Source: CAZKGE01 sp964541695 (GTDB lineage: Bacteria; Bacillota; Clostridia; Christensenellales; CAG-138). Taken from it: a DNA stretch of 12,996 nucleotides. The DNA is taken from positions 1 to 12,996 of the forward strand of contig CAZIRB010000068.1 of assembly GCA_964541695.1 (NCBI GenBank). Direction: 5' to 3'. How positions within the stretch are numbered: position 1 is the stretch's first letter; each line of letters opens with the position of its first letter. A model generated the notes under the pieces. It had not been told where the DNA came from, did not search any database, and worked only from the letters and a program-made list of their open reading frames with translations. This document shows positions 1 to 6,964 of this stretch, one piece after another. Position numbers and translations under genes: made by a program.

Positions 1-195
1 CTGCTCGAAGCTGTCCCAGACGCGCAGCGAGACGTCCTTCCAGTAATCGAGTCCCGCGCGGCGCACGTGCGCGTCGTCGATACAAAAGCCCAGCGGGCGC
101 ACGAGGTGCAGCGATGCGCCGGTCACGGCGCAGCTTCTTGCGATGTTGCCGGTGTTCTGCGGGATCTCCGGCTCGACCAATACGATATGGAACAT
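1..195 (-). CDS. trmL: tRNA (cytidine/uridine(34)-2'-O)-methyltransferase TrmL, 5' part only
   Basis: The first 65 residues are visible and the gene runs off the left edge. The N-terminus MFHIVLVEPEIPQNTGNIAR is the conserved motif 1 of the SpoU/SPOUT family, in the short TrmL (YibK/CspR) form. TrmL methylates the ribose 2'-OH of the wobble nucleotide in certain leucine tRNAs, using S-adenosylmethionine. Further family features are the LVRPLGF stretch (residues 31-37) and AGLDYWKDV (47-55). The ATG at 193-195 is preceded by GGGAGG (complement of 202-207) at good spacing, so the start is secure. The C-terminal SAM-binding knot lies outside the window. The gene is divergent from the VanW-family gene. 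Family assignment is confident; substrate specificity is inferred from the family. Confidence 0.93.
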   Translation of the reverse strand, partial: MFHIVLVEPEIPQNTGNIARSCAVTGASLHLVRPLGFCIDDAHVRRAGLDYWKDVSLRVWDSFEQ

Positions 196-223
196 GTTCT
201 GCCTCCCGACTGCGGTCCGCTCC

Positions 224-251
224 ATTGTACCACAAAGAAAGCGCGCCGCAA
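224..251 (-). promoter_or_regulatory. Putative SigA promoter of trmL
   Basis: On the minus strand there is TACAAT (complement of 224-229) preceded by TG at the extended -10 position. A weak -35, TTGCGG (complement of 246-251), lies 16 bases upstream. The predicted transcript would start about 20 bases before the trmL ATG. The -35 overlaps one arm of the palindrome at 245-259. Confidence 0.55.
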
Positions 252-259
252 AATGCGGC
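245..259. repeat. 15-base palindrome between divergent promoters
   Basis: GCCGCA and TGCGGC form a perfect 6-base inverted repeat around AAA. It overlaps the proposed trmL -35 and ends 8 bases before the -35 of the VanW-family gene. It could be an operator or only a small hairpin. Confidence 0.45.
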
Positions 260-266
260 TGGGCTG

Positions 267-295
267 TTGCTACACAGCGGTATTTACGGTATAAT
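267..295 (+). promoter_or_regulatory. SigA-type promoter of the VanW-family gene
   Basis: TTGCTA at 267-272, a 17-base spacer and a perfect TATAAT at 290-295. The inferred transcription start is near 302, about 30 bases ahead of the ATG at 333. This promoter is a main reason to place the gene start at 333 and not further upstream. Confidence 0.75.
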
Positions 296-332
296 TGATC
301 GATATAAGCATGGTACGGCGAAGGGAAGAGAC

Positions 333-2033
333 ATGTACGAGAAATACACGGGTCTGCCGGATACATCGGTCGGCGGTGTAAAACGGACGAACGGAGGAAG
401 CAAAAGCACATCCTCCGGCAGATCGAGCAAACAGACCGCGCGGGACGTTCTCGCGAATGATATGTATCCAAACCGCGGCGCGCAGGCCGAAGCGTCCTCG
501 TACGCGCCCGCGCGGGCCGCGTCGTCGTCGCGCAGCCGCGGTTCGAGCCGCAAACGCAAGCTCCGGCGGCGCAGGATCACGCTGACGGCGGCGGGCCTGC
601 TTGTGCTGGCGCTGCTCGTCGTCGCGATCGTGGTCATATTCAAAAGCTGCGCCGAGCCGCCGGCCGTGGACGTGCAGAGCGACGTGTACCGCCAGGGCGT
701 CACGATCAACGGCATCGACATCTCGGGCATGACGGTCGACGAGGCGCGCGCGGCGGTCACGCCGGGGCTTGAGTATACGATTGCGAACATCGCCATCACG
801 CTGCAGGGCGAAAGTTTCTCGCACCGCATCACGGGCGAGGAGATGGGCGCCACGAGCGACCTTGAGGAGCTGCTCGTGACCGCGCTCTCCGGCGGCGCGA
901 ACAAGGCGTACTATACGAAGCTGTCGTTCGACTACCAGGCGCTCGACGCGCGCATCGCGGCGATCAACGACAGCCTCGAGACGGGACCCGTCGACGCGTC
1001 GTTCACCGTGACGGTATCCGAGAGCGGCAAGCCGGAGTTTACGTATATCGACGGCACGCCCGGCTACGGGCTGGAGATTGCGAGTACGGAGGCCATGGTG
1101 CGGCAGGCGATCGAAAGCAACGACCTGCAGGCCGTGCTGACGCCGCAATTGACGACCGTCGCGCCGGCGGTCACGGTTGACGACATCAAGGCGCACACCA
1201 CGCTGCGCAGCAAGTTTACGACGACCTACCGCGCGGAGCGATACGACGGCCTGCCCGACGACCAGGCGGAAATCCTCGAAAACCGCGCGTACAACATCAA
1301 TAAGGGCGCGGACCTGCTCAACAAGCTGACCGTGCGCGTGGGCGAGACGGTCAGCTTCAACGAGGTGGTCGGCGACCGTACGGAGGAGCGCGGCTGGAAG
1401 CTCGCCAACGCGATCATATTCGGCAACCAGTACTCGCTCGAGGCCGGCGGCGGCATCTGCCAGGTCAGCACGACGCTGTACGGCGCGCTGCTGCGCGGCA
1501 ATATCGAGATCGTATCGCGCCGCAAGCACTCGTTCCCGTCCGACTATGTGGACAAGGGCCTCGACGCGACGGTTGACACGGGGCATATCGACTTTAAGTT
1601 TAAGAATAACACGGAGTACCCGCTCTATATCTTCGCGTACATCACGAAGAACAAGAGCAGCAACCGCAAGCGCGACCTGACCGTCGCCATATACGGTCAG
1701 GCGCTGCCGGAGGGTGTGACGTACCAGCCGCGCACCGTGCTGATCGAGGAGATCCCGCCGGGCGAGCCCGAGATCATCTACGACAACAAGAAGACCGCGG
1801 ACTACGACAAGGTCGAGGTTGAGGCGCGCACGGGCTATGTCATCGACGTGTATCTCGACAAACTGGTGAATGGCAACGTGGACGAGGCGAGCTCCGTGCT
1901 CCTCTACCGCGACGAGTACGCCGCTGTCACCGAGCGCCGCAGGGTCGGCACGTTGCCGGTCACGACGCCGACGCCGACGCCCACGCCGGAAACGAAAGCC
2001 ACGCCCGCGCCGGACACGGAGGATCAGCCCTAG
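333..2033 (+). CDS. VanW-family membrane-anchored protein with peptidoglycan-binding-like domain
   Basis: This is a 566-residue protein of unknown biochemical activity. Residues 1-81 are a polar, Ser/Arg-rich cytoplasmic tail ending in the basic run RKRKLRRRR. One membrane segment follows at about 82-103, and the rest is predicted outside the cell. Residues about 115-290 fit the putative peptidoglycan-binding domain common in VanW proteins (GVTINGIDISGMTVDEARAAV). Residues about 318-440 are the VanW domain with its signature AGGGICQVSTTLYGALL (371-387). A beta-rich C-terminal region ends in a Thr-Pro repeat (545-552), with no sortase or second membrane anchor. The in-frame reading could extend upstream, but ATG 333 lies just behind the promoter and a purine-rich site (AAGGGAAGAG), so it is preferred. 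VanW occurs as an accessory gene in some vancomycin-resistance clusters, but this is a stand-alone copy and no van genes are near. Confidence 0.9.
   Translation: MYEKYTGLPDTSVGGVKRTNGGSKSTSSGRSSKQTARDVLANDMYPNRGAQAEASSYAPARAASSSRSRGSSRKRKLRRRRITLTAAGLLVLALLVVAIVVIFKSCAEPPAVDVQSDVYRQGVTINGIDISGMTVDEARAAVTPGLEYTIANIAITLQGESFSHRITGEEMGATSDLEELLVTALSGGANKAYYTKLSFDYQALDARIAAINDSLETGPVDASFTVTVSESGKPEFTYIDGTPGYGLEIASTEAMVRQAIESNDLQAVLTPQLTTVAPAVTVDDIKAHTTLRSKFTTTYRAERYDGLPDDQAEILENRAYNINKGADLLNKLTVRVGETVSFNEVVGDRTEERGWKLANAIIFGNQYSLEAGGGICQVSTTLYGALLRGNIEIVSRRKHSFPSDYVDKGLDATVDTGHIDFKFKNNTEYPLYIFAYITKNKSSNRKRDLTVAIYGQALPEGVTYQPRTVLIEEIPPGEPEIIYDNKKTADYDKVEVEARTGYVIDVYLDKLVNGNVDEASSVLLYRDEYAAVTERRRVGTLPVTTPTPTPTPETKATPAPDTEDQP
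1965..1988 (+). repeat. Hexanucleotide tandem repeat encoding Thr-Pro
   Basis: Four ACGCCG-type units (one ends in C) encode (Thr-Pro)4 at residues 545-552 of the VanW-family protein. A unit of six bases would change length without shifting frame. Confidence 0.7.
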
Positions 2034-2088
2034 GCACGCGGGCCCGCGGGAGCGGGACATACGTATAAACTCATAATCGTCGCCTGTT

Positions 2089-2119
2089 GGCGCCCGCCGA
2101 ATCCGGCGGGTGCCATTTT
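2089..2119 (+). terminator. Rho-independent-like terminator after the VanW-family gene
   Basis: An 11-bp stem (2089-2099 with 2104-2114, one G-U pair) closes a 4-base loop (2100-2103) and is followed by ATTTT. It lies 55 bases after the VanW-gene stop. It also abuts the candidate translation start of the symporter gene, so it may double as a leader structure controlling that gene. Confidence 0.7.
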
Positions 2120-3473
2120 GTATGCGGTGAGCGCATACATATATGCGATGAGCGTCGTATTGTGCGTTTTGCTGTTGCTGACAGGGCTGTTTTTCACCGT
2201 GCGGACCCGGCTTGTTCAGGTGCGGCGGTTCTGGCCCTCGCTTTTGGTTGCGTTCCCGGGGAAAAAGGCCGACACCGCGGGCGGCGTCTCGACGTTCGAG
2301 GCCGGCTGCACGGCGCTCGCCGCCACGATCGGCACGGGCAATATCGCGGGCGTGGCGGGGGCGCTGCTGTTCGCCGGGCCGGGCGTGCTGTTTTGGATGT
2401 GGGTGTCGGCGTTCTTCGGCATGGCCACAAAGTACGCCGAGATCCTGTTCGCGATGCGTTACCGCGTCCGCACAAAAAACGGCCGCGAGGGCGGGCCGAT
2501 GTACTATATCGAGCGCGGCCTGCCCAAGGCGCTGCGGTTCCTCTCCGCGCAGTACTGCGTCTGCTGCCTTGCCGCGTCGTTCGGCATGGGCAATCTCGTG
2601 CAGGTGAACACCGTCGTTGAGTCGGTCGTGGTGCTGGTCAAGACGGCGCAGCCCGCGCTGCCGACGAGCGCAGAAATCCTGCTGCCGCTCGCCGTCGGCG
2701 GCGGTATCGCGCTGCTCACCGGCCTTGCGATGCTTGGCGGCGCGAAGCGCATCGGCTCCATCTCGGCCGTGCTCGTGCCGATCATGAGCGTGCTGTACCT
2801 CGGCTGCGCGTGCGCGGTGATCGCAAAGAACGCGGACATGATCCTGCCATCGCTGCGCGCGATATTCGTCGGCGCATTCCGGCCGCGCGCGCTTTTAGGC
2901 GGCGCGTGCGGCCTCACGTTCTCGCGCGTGCTCGGCGCGGGCCTTTCGCGCGGGACGTTCACGCACGAGTCGGGCCTCGGCACGAGCGCGCTCGCGCACA
3001 GCCTCGCGGACACGAAAAACGCGCACCGGCAGGCGCTGTTCGGCATATTCGAGGTATTCCTGGACACGATCGTGATCTGCACGATCACGGGGCTTGCGGT
3101 GCTGGCCAGCGGCATTCCGCTCGACTTTGGCTCGTCGGCGGAAGCCGGAGCCGTCGTGACGCGCGCGTTCACCGGTACGTTCGGGAAGCGGCTGTCCGCG
3201 GCGTTCCTGTCGCTCGCGACGCTGTTGTTCGCGGTGTCGAGCATGCTCGCGTTCTCGCTCTACGGCGAGCGCTGCACGCGGTACCTTTGGAAGGGCCGCG
3301 GCGTGCCCGCGTACCGGCTCGCGTTTCTGATCTGTATCGTGTTCTCAAGCCTCGTCGACCTAAGCAGCGCGTGGCGCGTTTCCGAATGGCTCAACCTGTT
3401 CCTCGCGCTGCCGAACGTGCTTGCGCTCCTGCTGCTCTCGCGCAAGCGCGGCGCGGGGTTTTTGGGCGTGTAG
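2118..3473 (+). CDS. Alanine/glycine:cation symporter family protein (AGCS)
   Basis: A 451-residue polytopic inner-membrane transporter with the normal AGCS length. Members import alanine or glycine with sodium or protons. Family landmarks are FTVRTRLVQVRRF (26-38), STFEAGCTALAATIGTGNIAGVAGAL (58-83, interrupted nowhere), GGPMYYIERGL (125-135) and GMGNLVQVNTV (156-166). The start is uncertain: TTG 2118 and GTG 2127 give an N-terminal first helix of family-like length, while ATG 2148 would remove about ten residues of it. None has a clear Shine-Dalgarno sequence. Weak -10-like boxes (TATAAA 2064-2069, CATAAT 2072-2077) lie upstream without a matching -35. The gene is followed at once by a G-rich tract and a palindromic repeat. 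Substrate (D- or L-alanine, glycine, serine) cannot be decided from sequence. Confidence 0.9.
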   Translation: MYAVSAYIYAMSVVLCVLLLLTGLFFTVRTRLVQVRRFWPSLLVAFPGKKADTAGGVSTFEAGCTALAATIGTGNIAGVAGALLFAGPGVLFWMWVSAFFGMATKYAEILFAMRYRVRTKNGREGGPMYYIERGLPKALRFLSAQYCVCCLAASFGMGNLVQVNTVVESVVVLVKTAQPALPTSAEILLPLAVGGGIALLTGLAMLGGAKRIGSISAVLVPIMSVLYLGCACAVIAKNADMILPSLRAIFVGAFRPRALLGGACGLTFSRVLGAGLSRGTFTHESGLGTSALAHSLADTKNAHRQALFGIFEVFLDTIVICTITGLAVLASGIPLDFGSSAEAGAVVTRAFTGTFGKRLSAAFLSLATLLFAVSSMLAFSLYGERCTRYLWKGRGVPAYRLAFLICIVFSSLVDLSSAWRVSEWLNLFLALPNVLALLLLSRKRGAGFLGV

Positions 3474-3508
3474 GGCGGGGAACGGGGGACGGGAACGGAA
3501 CGGGGGGG
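3473..3508 (+). other. G-quadruplex-capable tract behind the symporter gene
   Basis: Guanine runs at 3473-3475, 3477-3480, 3484-3488 and 3491-3493 are separated by loops of 1, 3 and 2 bases, which meets the canonical four-tract rule. A run of seven Gs follows at 3502-3508. The first run starts at the last base of the stop codon, so the motif would be present in the 3' end of the mRNA. Confidence 0.55.
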
Positions 3509-3510
3509 AT

Positions 3511-3577
3511 GTTGGAGGCTCCGCCTCCAAACCTCCGCCAAAGGGGGAAACCCCCTTTGGAAACCCGTTCTGACGGG
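3511..3577 (+). repeat. Modular double-hairpin repeat, copy 1 (3' of symporter gene)
   Basis: Module 1 is TTGGAGGC-TCC-GCCTCCAA (3512-3530). A linker ACCTCCG follows, then module 2: CCAAAGGGGG-AAA-CCCCCTTTGG (3538-3560). The tail AAACCCG leads into a small hairpin, CCCGT/ACGGG, at 3564-3577. No T-run follows, so it is not a canonical intrinsic terminator. Bases 3511-3545 match 10214-10248 at 34 of 35 positions. Confidence 0.8.
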
Positions 3578-3601
3578 CACTTTTGTTAGACTACCCCTTC
3601 C

Positions 3602-3701
3602 NNNNNNNNNNNNNNNNNNNNNNNNNNNNNNNNNNNNNNNNNNNNNNNNNNNNNNNNNNNNNNNNNNNNNNNNNNNNNNNNNNNNNNNNNNNNNNNNNNN
3701 N
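3602..3701. other. Assembly gap (100 Ns)
   Basis: Exactly 100 undetermined bases, the usual placeholder for a gap of unknown size. Both flanks carry copies of the dispersed palindromic repeat and GC-rich tracts, which probably broke the assembly. A gene could be hidden here. Confidence 0.97.
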
Positions 3702-3713
3702 TTCCCGTCTTTG

Positions 3714-3760
3714 GCTTCTTTTCTTCAAGAAAAGAAGCGGGGGCGCGGGGGCGGAGCCCC
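3714..3760 (-). repeat. Modular double-hairpin repeat, copy 2 (3' of PLP enzyme gene)
   Basis: Read on the minus strand: GGGGC-TCC-GCCCC (complement of 3748-3760), a C-rich linker, then a 25-base near-perfect palindrome (complement of 3714-3738) with 12-base arms GCTTCTTTTCTT and AAGAAAAGAAGC. The first module and linker match the other copies, but the second hairpin is an A/T-rich variant. It lies about 65 bases past the stop of the PLP enzyme gene. Confidence 0.75.
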
Positions 3761-3791
3761 GCAAAACCTCCCGCTTCCCTAAATCTCCGTT

Positions 3792-3815
3792 CCCATCCCC
3801 GTTCCCCGTAACCCC
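3792..3815 (-). other. G-quadruplex-capable tract behind the PLP enzyme gene
   Basis: On the minus strand four guanine runs (complements of 3812-3815, 3804-3807, 3797-3800 and 3792-3794) are separated by loops of 4, 3 and 2 bases. The tract starts 11 bases after the stop codon at 3827-3829, in sense orientation, as behind the symporter gene. Confidence 0.55.
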
Positions 3816-3826
3816 AACCTCCGCCG

Positions 3827-4942
3827 CTACACCTCGCGCCTTCTCATGCGGTTGCCGCGCGCGTCGACCGCGATGAAGCGCTCGACCGTATCGCCGCGCA
3901 CGGCGACGAACGCGTCGGTGCAGTTGGCGCTCGAGCACGCGTGGTTCGGGATGATCTCGACGCGGTCGCCGACGGCAAGGTTTGTGCCGTCTTCGGCGTG
4001 CAACTTGCCAACCTCCTCGGAGAGCGAGGCAAGGACGAGTTCCGGATGCCCGACGACGCGGCCGTAGCCGGAAACGAGCGCGCAGCCGTGCGCGCCCTGG
4101 TCGAGGCCGAGGCACTTTGCGCCTGCGTCGATGATGAACAGATCGTCTCGCGGGTGCGAGATCACGGTCGCGAGCACGCGCAGCGCGCAGTCCGCTTCCG
4201 TCGCGACGCCGAGCGCGATCTGGATCGCGTCGAGGAATGCGTAGTTGCCCGGATGCAGCATGGTCAGCACGTCGCCCTGGGCCGCGAGCGCGTGCGTCGG
4301 CGTCGACCCGCTCGAGACGACAGCGGGCGGCAGGCCGGCGCTTTGCAACAGTTCCGCCGCTTTCTGCATCGCGGACAGCTCCTCGCGTGCGGCGGCGGCC
4401 ACGCCCGCGGGGCCCGCGGCGGCGTATACCTGCCCGGGGTGCGTCGAGATGCCAAGATAAACGAGATTCGGCAGCGCGGAGACGGCGCGAGCGAACGCAA
4501 CCGCGTCCTCGGGCCGGACGCCGAAGCGGTGCAGGCCGGAGTCGATGATCGCGGTGTACTCGAGCCTGACGTGTTCCGCCGCGGCCGCGTCGCTGAGCAG
4601 CCGCGCGCTTACAAGGCCGTCGAGCCGCACGATCAGCCGGCAGCGCTTGGCAAGGGCAAGAACGCGCCGCGCGGCGCAACGGTCGGCGACGGGGTAGGCG
4701 TACATCAGGTTTTGGATACCCGCGTCGGCGAATACCTCGCACTCGTCGAGCGTGCCGCACAGAAGCCCCTCCGCGCCGCGCGCAAGCTGCATCCGCGCGA
4801 GTTCCACGCTCTTGTGCGTCTTGGTCATCGGCCACAGCGCCTTGCGCCCGTCCCGCGCGGTCTGCTGAAACCGGTCCAGGTTCCGGCCGAGCGCGTCGAG
4901 GTCGAGCGTGACGGCGGGCGTGCACACATCGGAAAGCTTCAC
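3827..4942 (-). CDS. PLP-dependent D-threonine aldolase / D-serine dehydratase-like enzyme
   Basis: A 371-residue protein of the fold-type III (alanine racemase-like) D-threonine aldolase family. These enzymes cleave D-threonine to glycine and acetaldehyde, or deaminate D-serine, using PLP and a divalent metal. The expected Schiff-base lysine is K41 in WPMTKTHKS (37-45). A C-terminal metal-site motif PNHAC follows, with H334 and C336. The His-x-Cys pair resembles zinc-binding D-serine dehydratases, whereas a classical bacterial D-threonine aldolase has His-x-Asp, so the exact reaction is open. The start is a GTG with AAAGGAG (complement of 4953-4959) about 10 bases upstream. It lies 40 bases behind the sugar dehydratase stop with no terminator between, suggesting one transcript. 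Its convergent neighbour is an alanine/glycine symporter, so both could handle small or D-amino acids; this link is inference. Confidence 0.85.
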   Translation of the reverse strand: MKLSDVCTPAVTLDLDALGRNLDRFQQTARDGRKALWPMTKTHKSVELARMQLARGAEGLLCGTLDECEVFADAGIQNLMYAYPVADRCAARRVLALAKRCRLIVRLDGLVSARLLSDAAAAEHVRLEYTAIIDSGLHRFGVRPEDAVAFARAVSALPNLVYLGISTHPGQVYAAAGPAGVAAAAREELSAMQKAAELLQSAGLPPAVVSSGSTPTHALAAQGDVLTMLHPGNYAFLDAIQIALGVATEADCALRVLATVISHPRDDLFIIDAGAKCLGLDQGAHGCALVSGYGRVVGHPELVLASLSEEVGKLHAEDGTNLAVGDRVEIIPNHACSSANCTDAFVAVRGDTVERFIAVDARGNRMRRREV

Positions 4943-4982
4943 GGCGGGCTCGCTCCTTTGATATTGGGTTTTACGAAATATG

Positions 4983-6878
4983 CTATTCGGCTTTGGACAG
5001 CGCCGGCTCGCCGGCCGGCTGCGGCGCGCGGTGCGTACGGTCCGGCGTAAACGTCGGCACCATGCGCTGAATCAGGTCCACGACGCGTGCGTCGTTATTT
5101 TTGGCCGCGAGGCCGAGCGCGACAAGCTGGCCCTCGAACGCGGCGATATCCTGTTCGATCGGCGGCGCGATCATGATCTGGTCGTGGCCGGTGCGCTCCA
5201 TCTCGGCGCGCTCCTCGATCGTGAGCAACTCCTCGTAGAGTTTCTCGCCGGGCCTTAGCCCCGTGTACGTAATGCCGATCTGCACGTTCGGCTCGTAGCC
5301 GTAGAAGCGGATCAGCTGCCGGGCCAGGTCGTCGATGCGCACGGGCTCGCCCATGTCGAGCACGAAGATCGAGCCGCTTTTTGCGATGCTGCCGGCCTGC
5401 AGCACGAGCTGCGCGGCCTCGGGAATCGTCATGAAATAGCGGATGATATCCGGATGCGTCACGGTGACGGGGCCGCCGGCCTTGATCTGCTTTTCAAACA
5501 GCGGGATCACCGAGCCGTGCGAGCCGAGCACGTTGCCAAACCGCACGGCCATGCACTTCATGGCGGTCTTGCCCGCAAAATATTGAATCAGCATCTCCGT
5601 GATGCGCTTCGTCGCGCCCATCACGTTCGTGGGGTTGACGGCCTTGTCCGTCGAGAGCAGCACGAACCGCTCCGCGCCGTACGCCGCGGCGGACTCGAGC
5701 ACGTTCAGCGTGCCGAACACGTTGTTCTTGACCGCCTCGGCGGGGCTGTCCTCCATCAGCGGCACATGCTTGTGCGCGGCGGCGTGGAACACGACGGAGG
5801 GGCGGTATTCGTCCATGACCTCGTCGAGCCGCCGCCGGTCCCGGACCGAGCCGACCAGCGCGAGGATCGCGCAGTCGCGGCCGTGTTTTTGCCGCAGCTC
5901 GCACTCGAGATCGTACAGGCAGTTCTCGTAAATATCGAATATAATCAGCAGCTTCGGAGCAAAGCGCATGATCTGCCGGCACAACTCCGAACCGATCGAG
6001 CCGCCGCCGCCCGTGACCAATACGACCTTGTCCGCAAGGTATTCCGCGATCTCGCGCTGGTCGAGCCGGATCTCGTCGCGCGAGAGGAAGTCCGAAATAT
6101 TTAATTCGCGCACGAACACGGCCGTCTGGCGGTCCGGGCTCTGGATCTGCGTCGAGATGCGCACGCGGCAGTTCGTCTCCTTGCACGTGCGGATCAATGC
6201 GTTGAGCGGCTCGCCGCGCAGCGACGGGATCGCGATGATGATCTCCTGGATGTCGTACCGCGCCGCCAGCTCGGGGATGTCGGTGGTTTTGCCGCGCACG
6301 ACGACGCCCTGCACGCGCAGCCGCTGCTTTGCCGGGTCGTCGTCGACGAGCAGCACAGGCTGGCCGAGGCCGGGGTCGTTCTTGCACATCTGCACAACGT
6401 AGGACCCGGCCATGCCCGCGCCGACGATCATGAGCCGGGGCCCGGGCGATGTGCGCCCGCCCTGGCCGCCGTTTTTCCGCACGCTGCGCAGCACGCGCCA
6501 GCCCATGCGCGCGCCGCCCGTCAGCGCCACGGTCAGCATGGGCAGCATGCCGAGCACGGGCCGCGAGATACTCCAGAGGAATACGCGGTTGGCCGCGAGC
6601 GTAACGGCGCCGGCGGCGAACGAGAGCAGGGTCAGGCGGATCGACTCGTTCACACCGGCGTAGCGCCAGAGGATGTCGTAGACGCCGCCTATGGCGAACA
6701 GCACGAGGTAGACGCAGACGATCTCGGCGATGTGGGACAGCGTGTTGGCGAACTCTTTGTTGAACGCGGCGTCGTAGCGCAGCGTCAGGGCGATATAGGT
6801 CGCCGCGCAGATCAACAGCGCGTCAAGCAAAACAAGGCCCGCCTTGCGCGCCCAGGTTGTTTTTCGAAGATAGCTCAT
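4983..6878 (-). CDS. Membrane nucleoside-diphosphate-sugar 4,6-dehydratase (PglF/WbpM/CapD/FlaA1-like)
   Basis: A 631-residue inner-membrane enzyme of polysaccharide or glycan biosynthesis. Four hydrophobic segments fill residues about 12-135. A first Rossmann domain carries GAGMAG (153-158) and a second SDR domain carries TGGGGSIGSE (289-298). The active-site segment is STDKAVNPTNVMGATK (409-424). T410-D411-K412 are present, and methionine 420 stands where ordinary SDRs have tyrosine, with K424 following. This Met-xxx-Lys form is typical of UDP-GlcNAc 4,6-dehydratases acting in bacillosamine or deoxy-amino-sugar synthesis. RFGNVLGSHGSVIPLF (446-461) and LRPGEKLYEELL (541-552) are further family marks. 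The length equals the long membrane-bound form. ATG 6878 has GGGAG close upstream; a TTG at 6899 in the same frame is a weaker alternative. No glycosyltransferases are adjacent, so substrate and product cannot be named. Confidence 0.92.
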   Translation of the reverse strand: MSYLRKTTWARKAGLVLLDALLICAATYIALTLRYDAAFNKEFANTLSHIAEIVCVYLVLFAIGGVYDILWRYAGVNESIRLTLLSFAAGAVTLAANRVFLWSISRPVLGMLPMLTVALTGGARMGWRVLRSVRKNGGQGGRTSPGPRLMIVGAGMAGSYVVQMCKNDPGLGQPVLLVDDDPAKQRLRVQGVVVRGKTTDIPELAARYDIQEIIIAIPSLRGEPLNALIRTCKETNCRVRISTQIQSPDRQTAVFVRELNISDFLSRDEIRLDQREIAEYLADKVVLVTGGGGSIGSELCRQIMRFAPKLLIIFDIYENCLYDLECELRQKHGRDCAILALVGSVRDRRRLDEVMDEYRPSVVFHAAAHKHVPLMEDSPAEAVKNNVFGTLNVLESAAAYGAERFVLLSTDKAVNPTNVMGATKRITEMLIQYFAGKTAMKCMAVRFGNVLGSHGSVIPLFEKQIKAGGPVTVTHPDIIRYFMTIPEAAQLVLQAGSIAKSGSIFVLDMGEPVRIDDLARQLIRFYGYEPNVQIGITYTGLRPGEKLYEELLTIEERAEMERTGHDQIMIAPPIEQDIAAFEGQLVALGLAAKNNDARVVDLIQRMVPTFTPDRTHRAPQPAGEPALSKAE

Positions 6879-6937
6879 AGCTCTCCCGTTTGCATGCAAT
6901 AAAAATCACGGCCGCCGCCGAAAAACCGGCGCGTCCA

Positions 6938-6955
6938 TACATACGCCCGTATGTA
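6938..6955. promoter_or_regulatory. 18-bp palindrome, candidate operator of the dehydratase operon
   Basis: TACATACG-CC-CGTATGTA is a perfect 8-base inverted repeat with a 2-base centre. It covers the region from just after the predicted transcription start of the dehydratase operon (near 6958). This is where dimeric repressors commonly bind. No regulator gene that would obviously recognise it is adjacent, except the LytTR regulator, whose known sites are direct and not inverted repeats. Confidence 0.6.
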
Positions 6956-6964
6956 AGTGTAATA

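Larger units (their letters stand above)
3474..3826. other. Convergent intergenic region, interrupted by assembly gap
   Basis: This region lies between the symporter gene (plus) and the PLP enzyme gene (minus). It holds two G-rich tracts, two copies of the modular double-hairpin repeat pointing toward each other, and 100 Ns. No supported coding sequence is visible in the sequenced part. Confidence 0.85.

Noticed and set aside
333..2033. VanW-family gene as evidence of a vancomycin-resistance cluster
   Set aside because: No vanA/B-type ligase, VanH, VanX or VanRS genes are present; stand-alone VanW proteins are common in Clostridia.
270..2060. Long minus-strand open frame (596 codons) opposite the VanW-family gene
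   Set aside because: Arg/Val/Asp-rich translation without any domain; it mirrors a gene with clear VanW motifs and arises from high GC.
3941..5050. Plus-strand open frame (369 codons) opposite the PLP enzyme gene
   Set aside because: No recognisable motifs and antisense to a gene with catalytic residues; it also runs across the dehydratase gene end.
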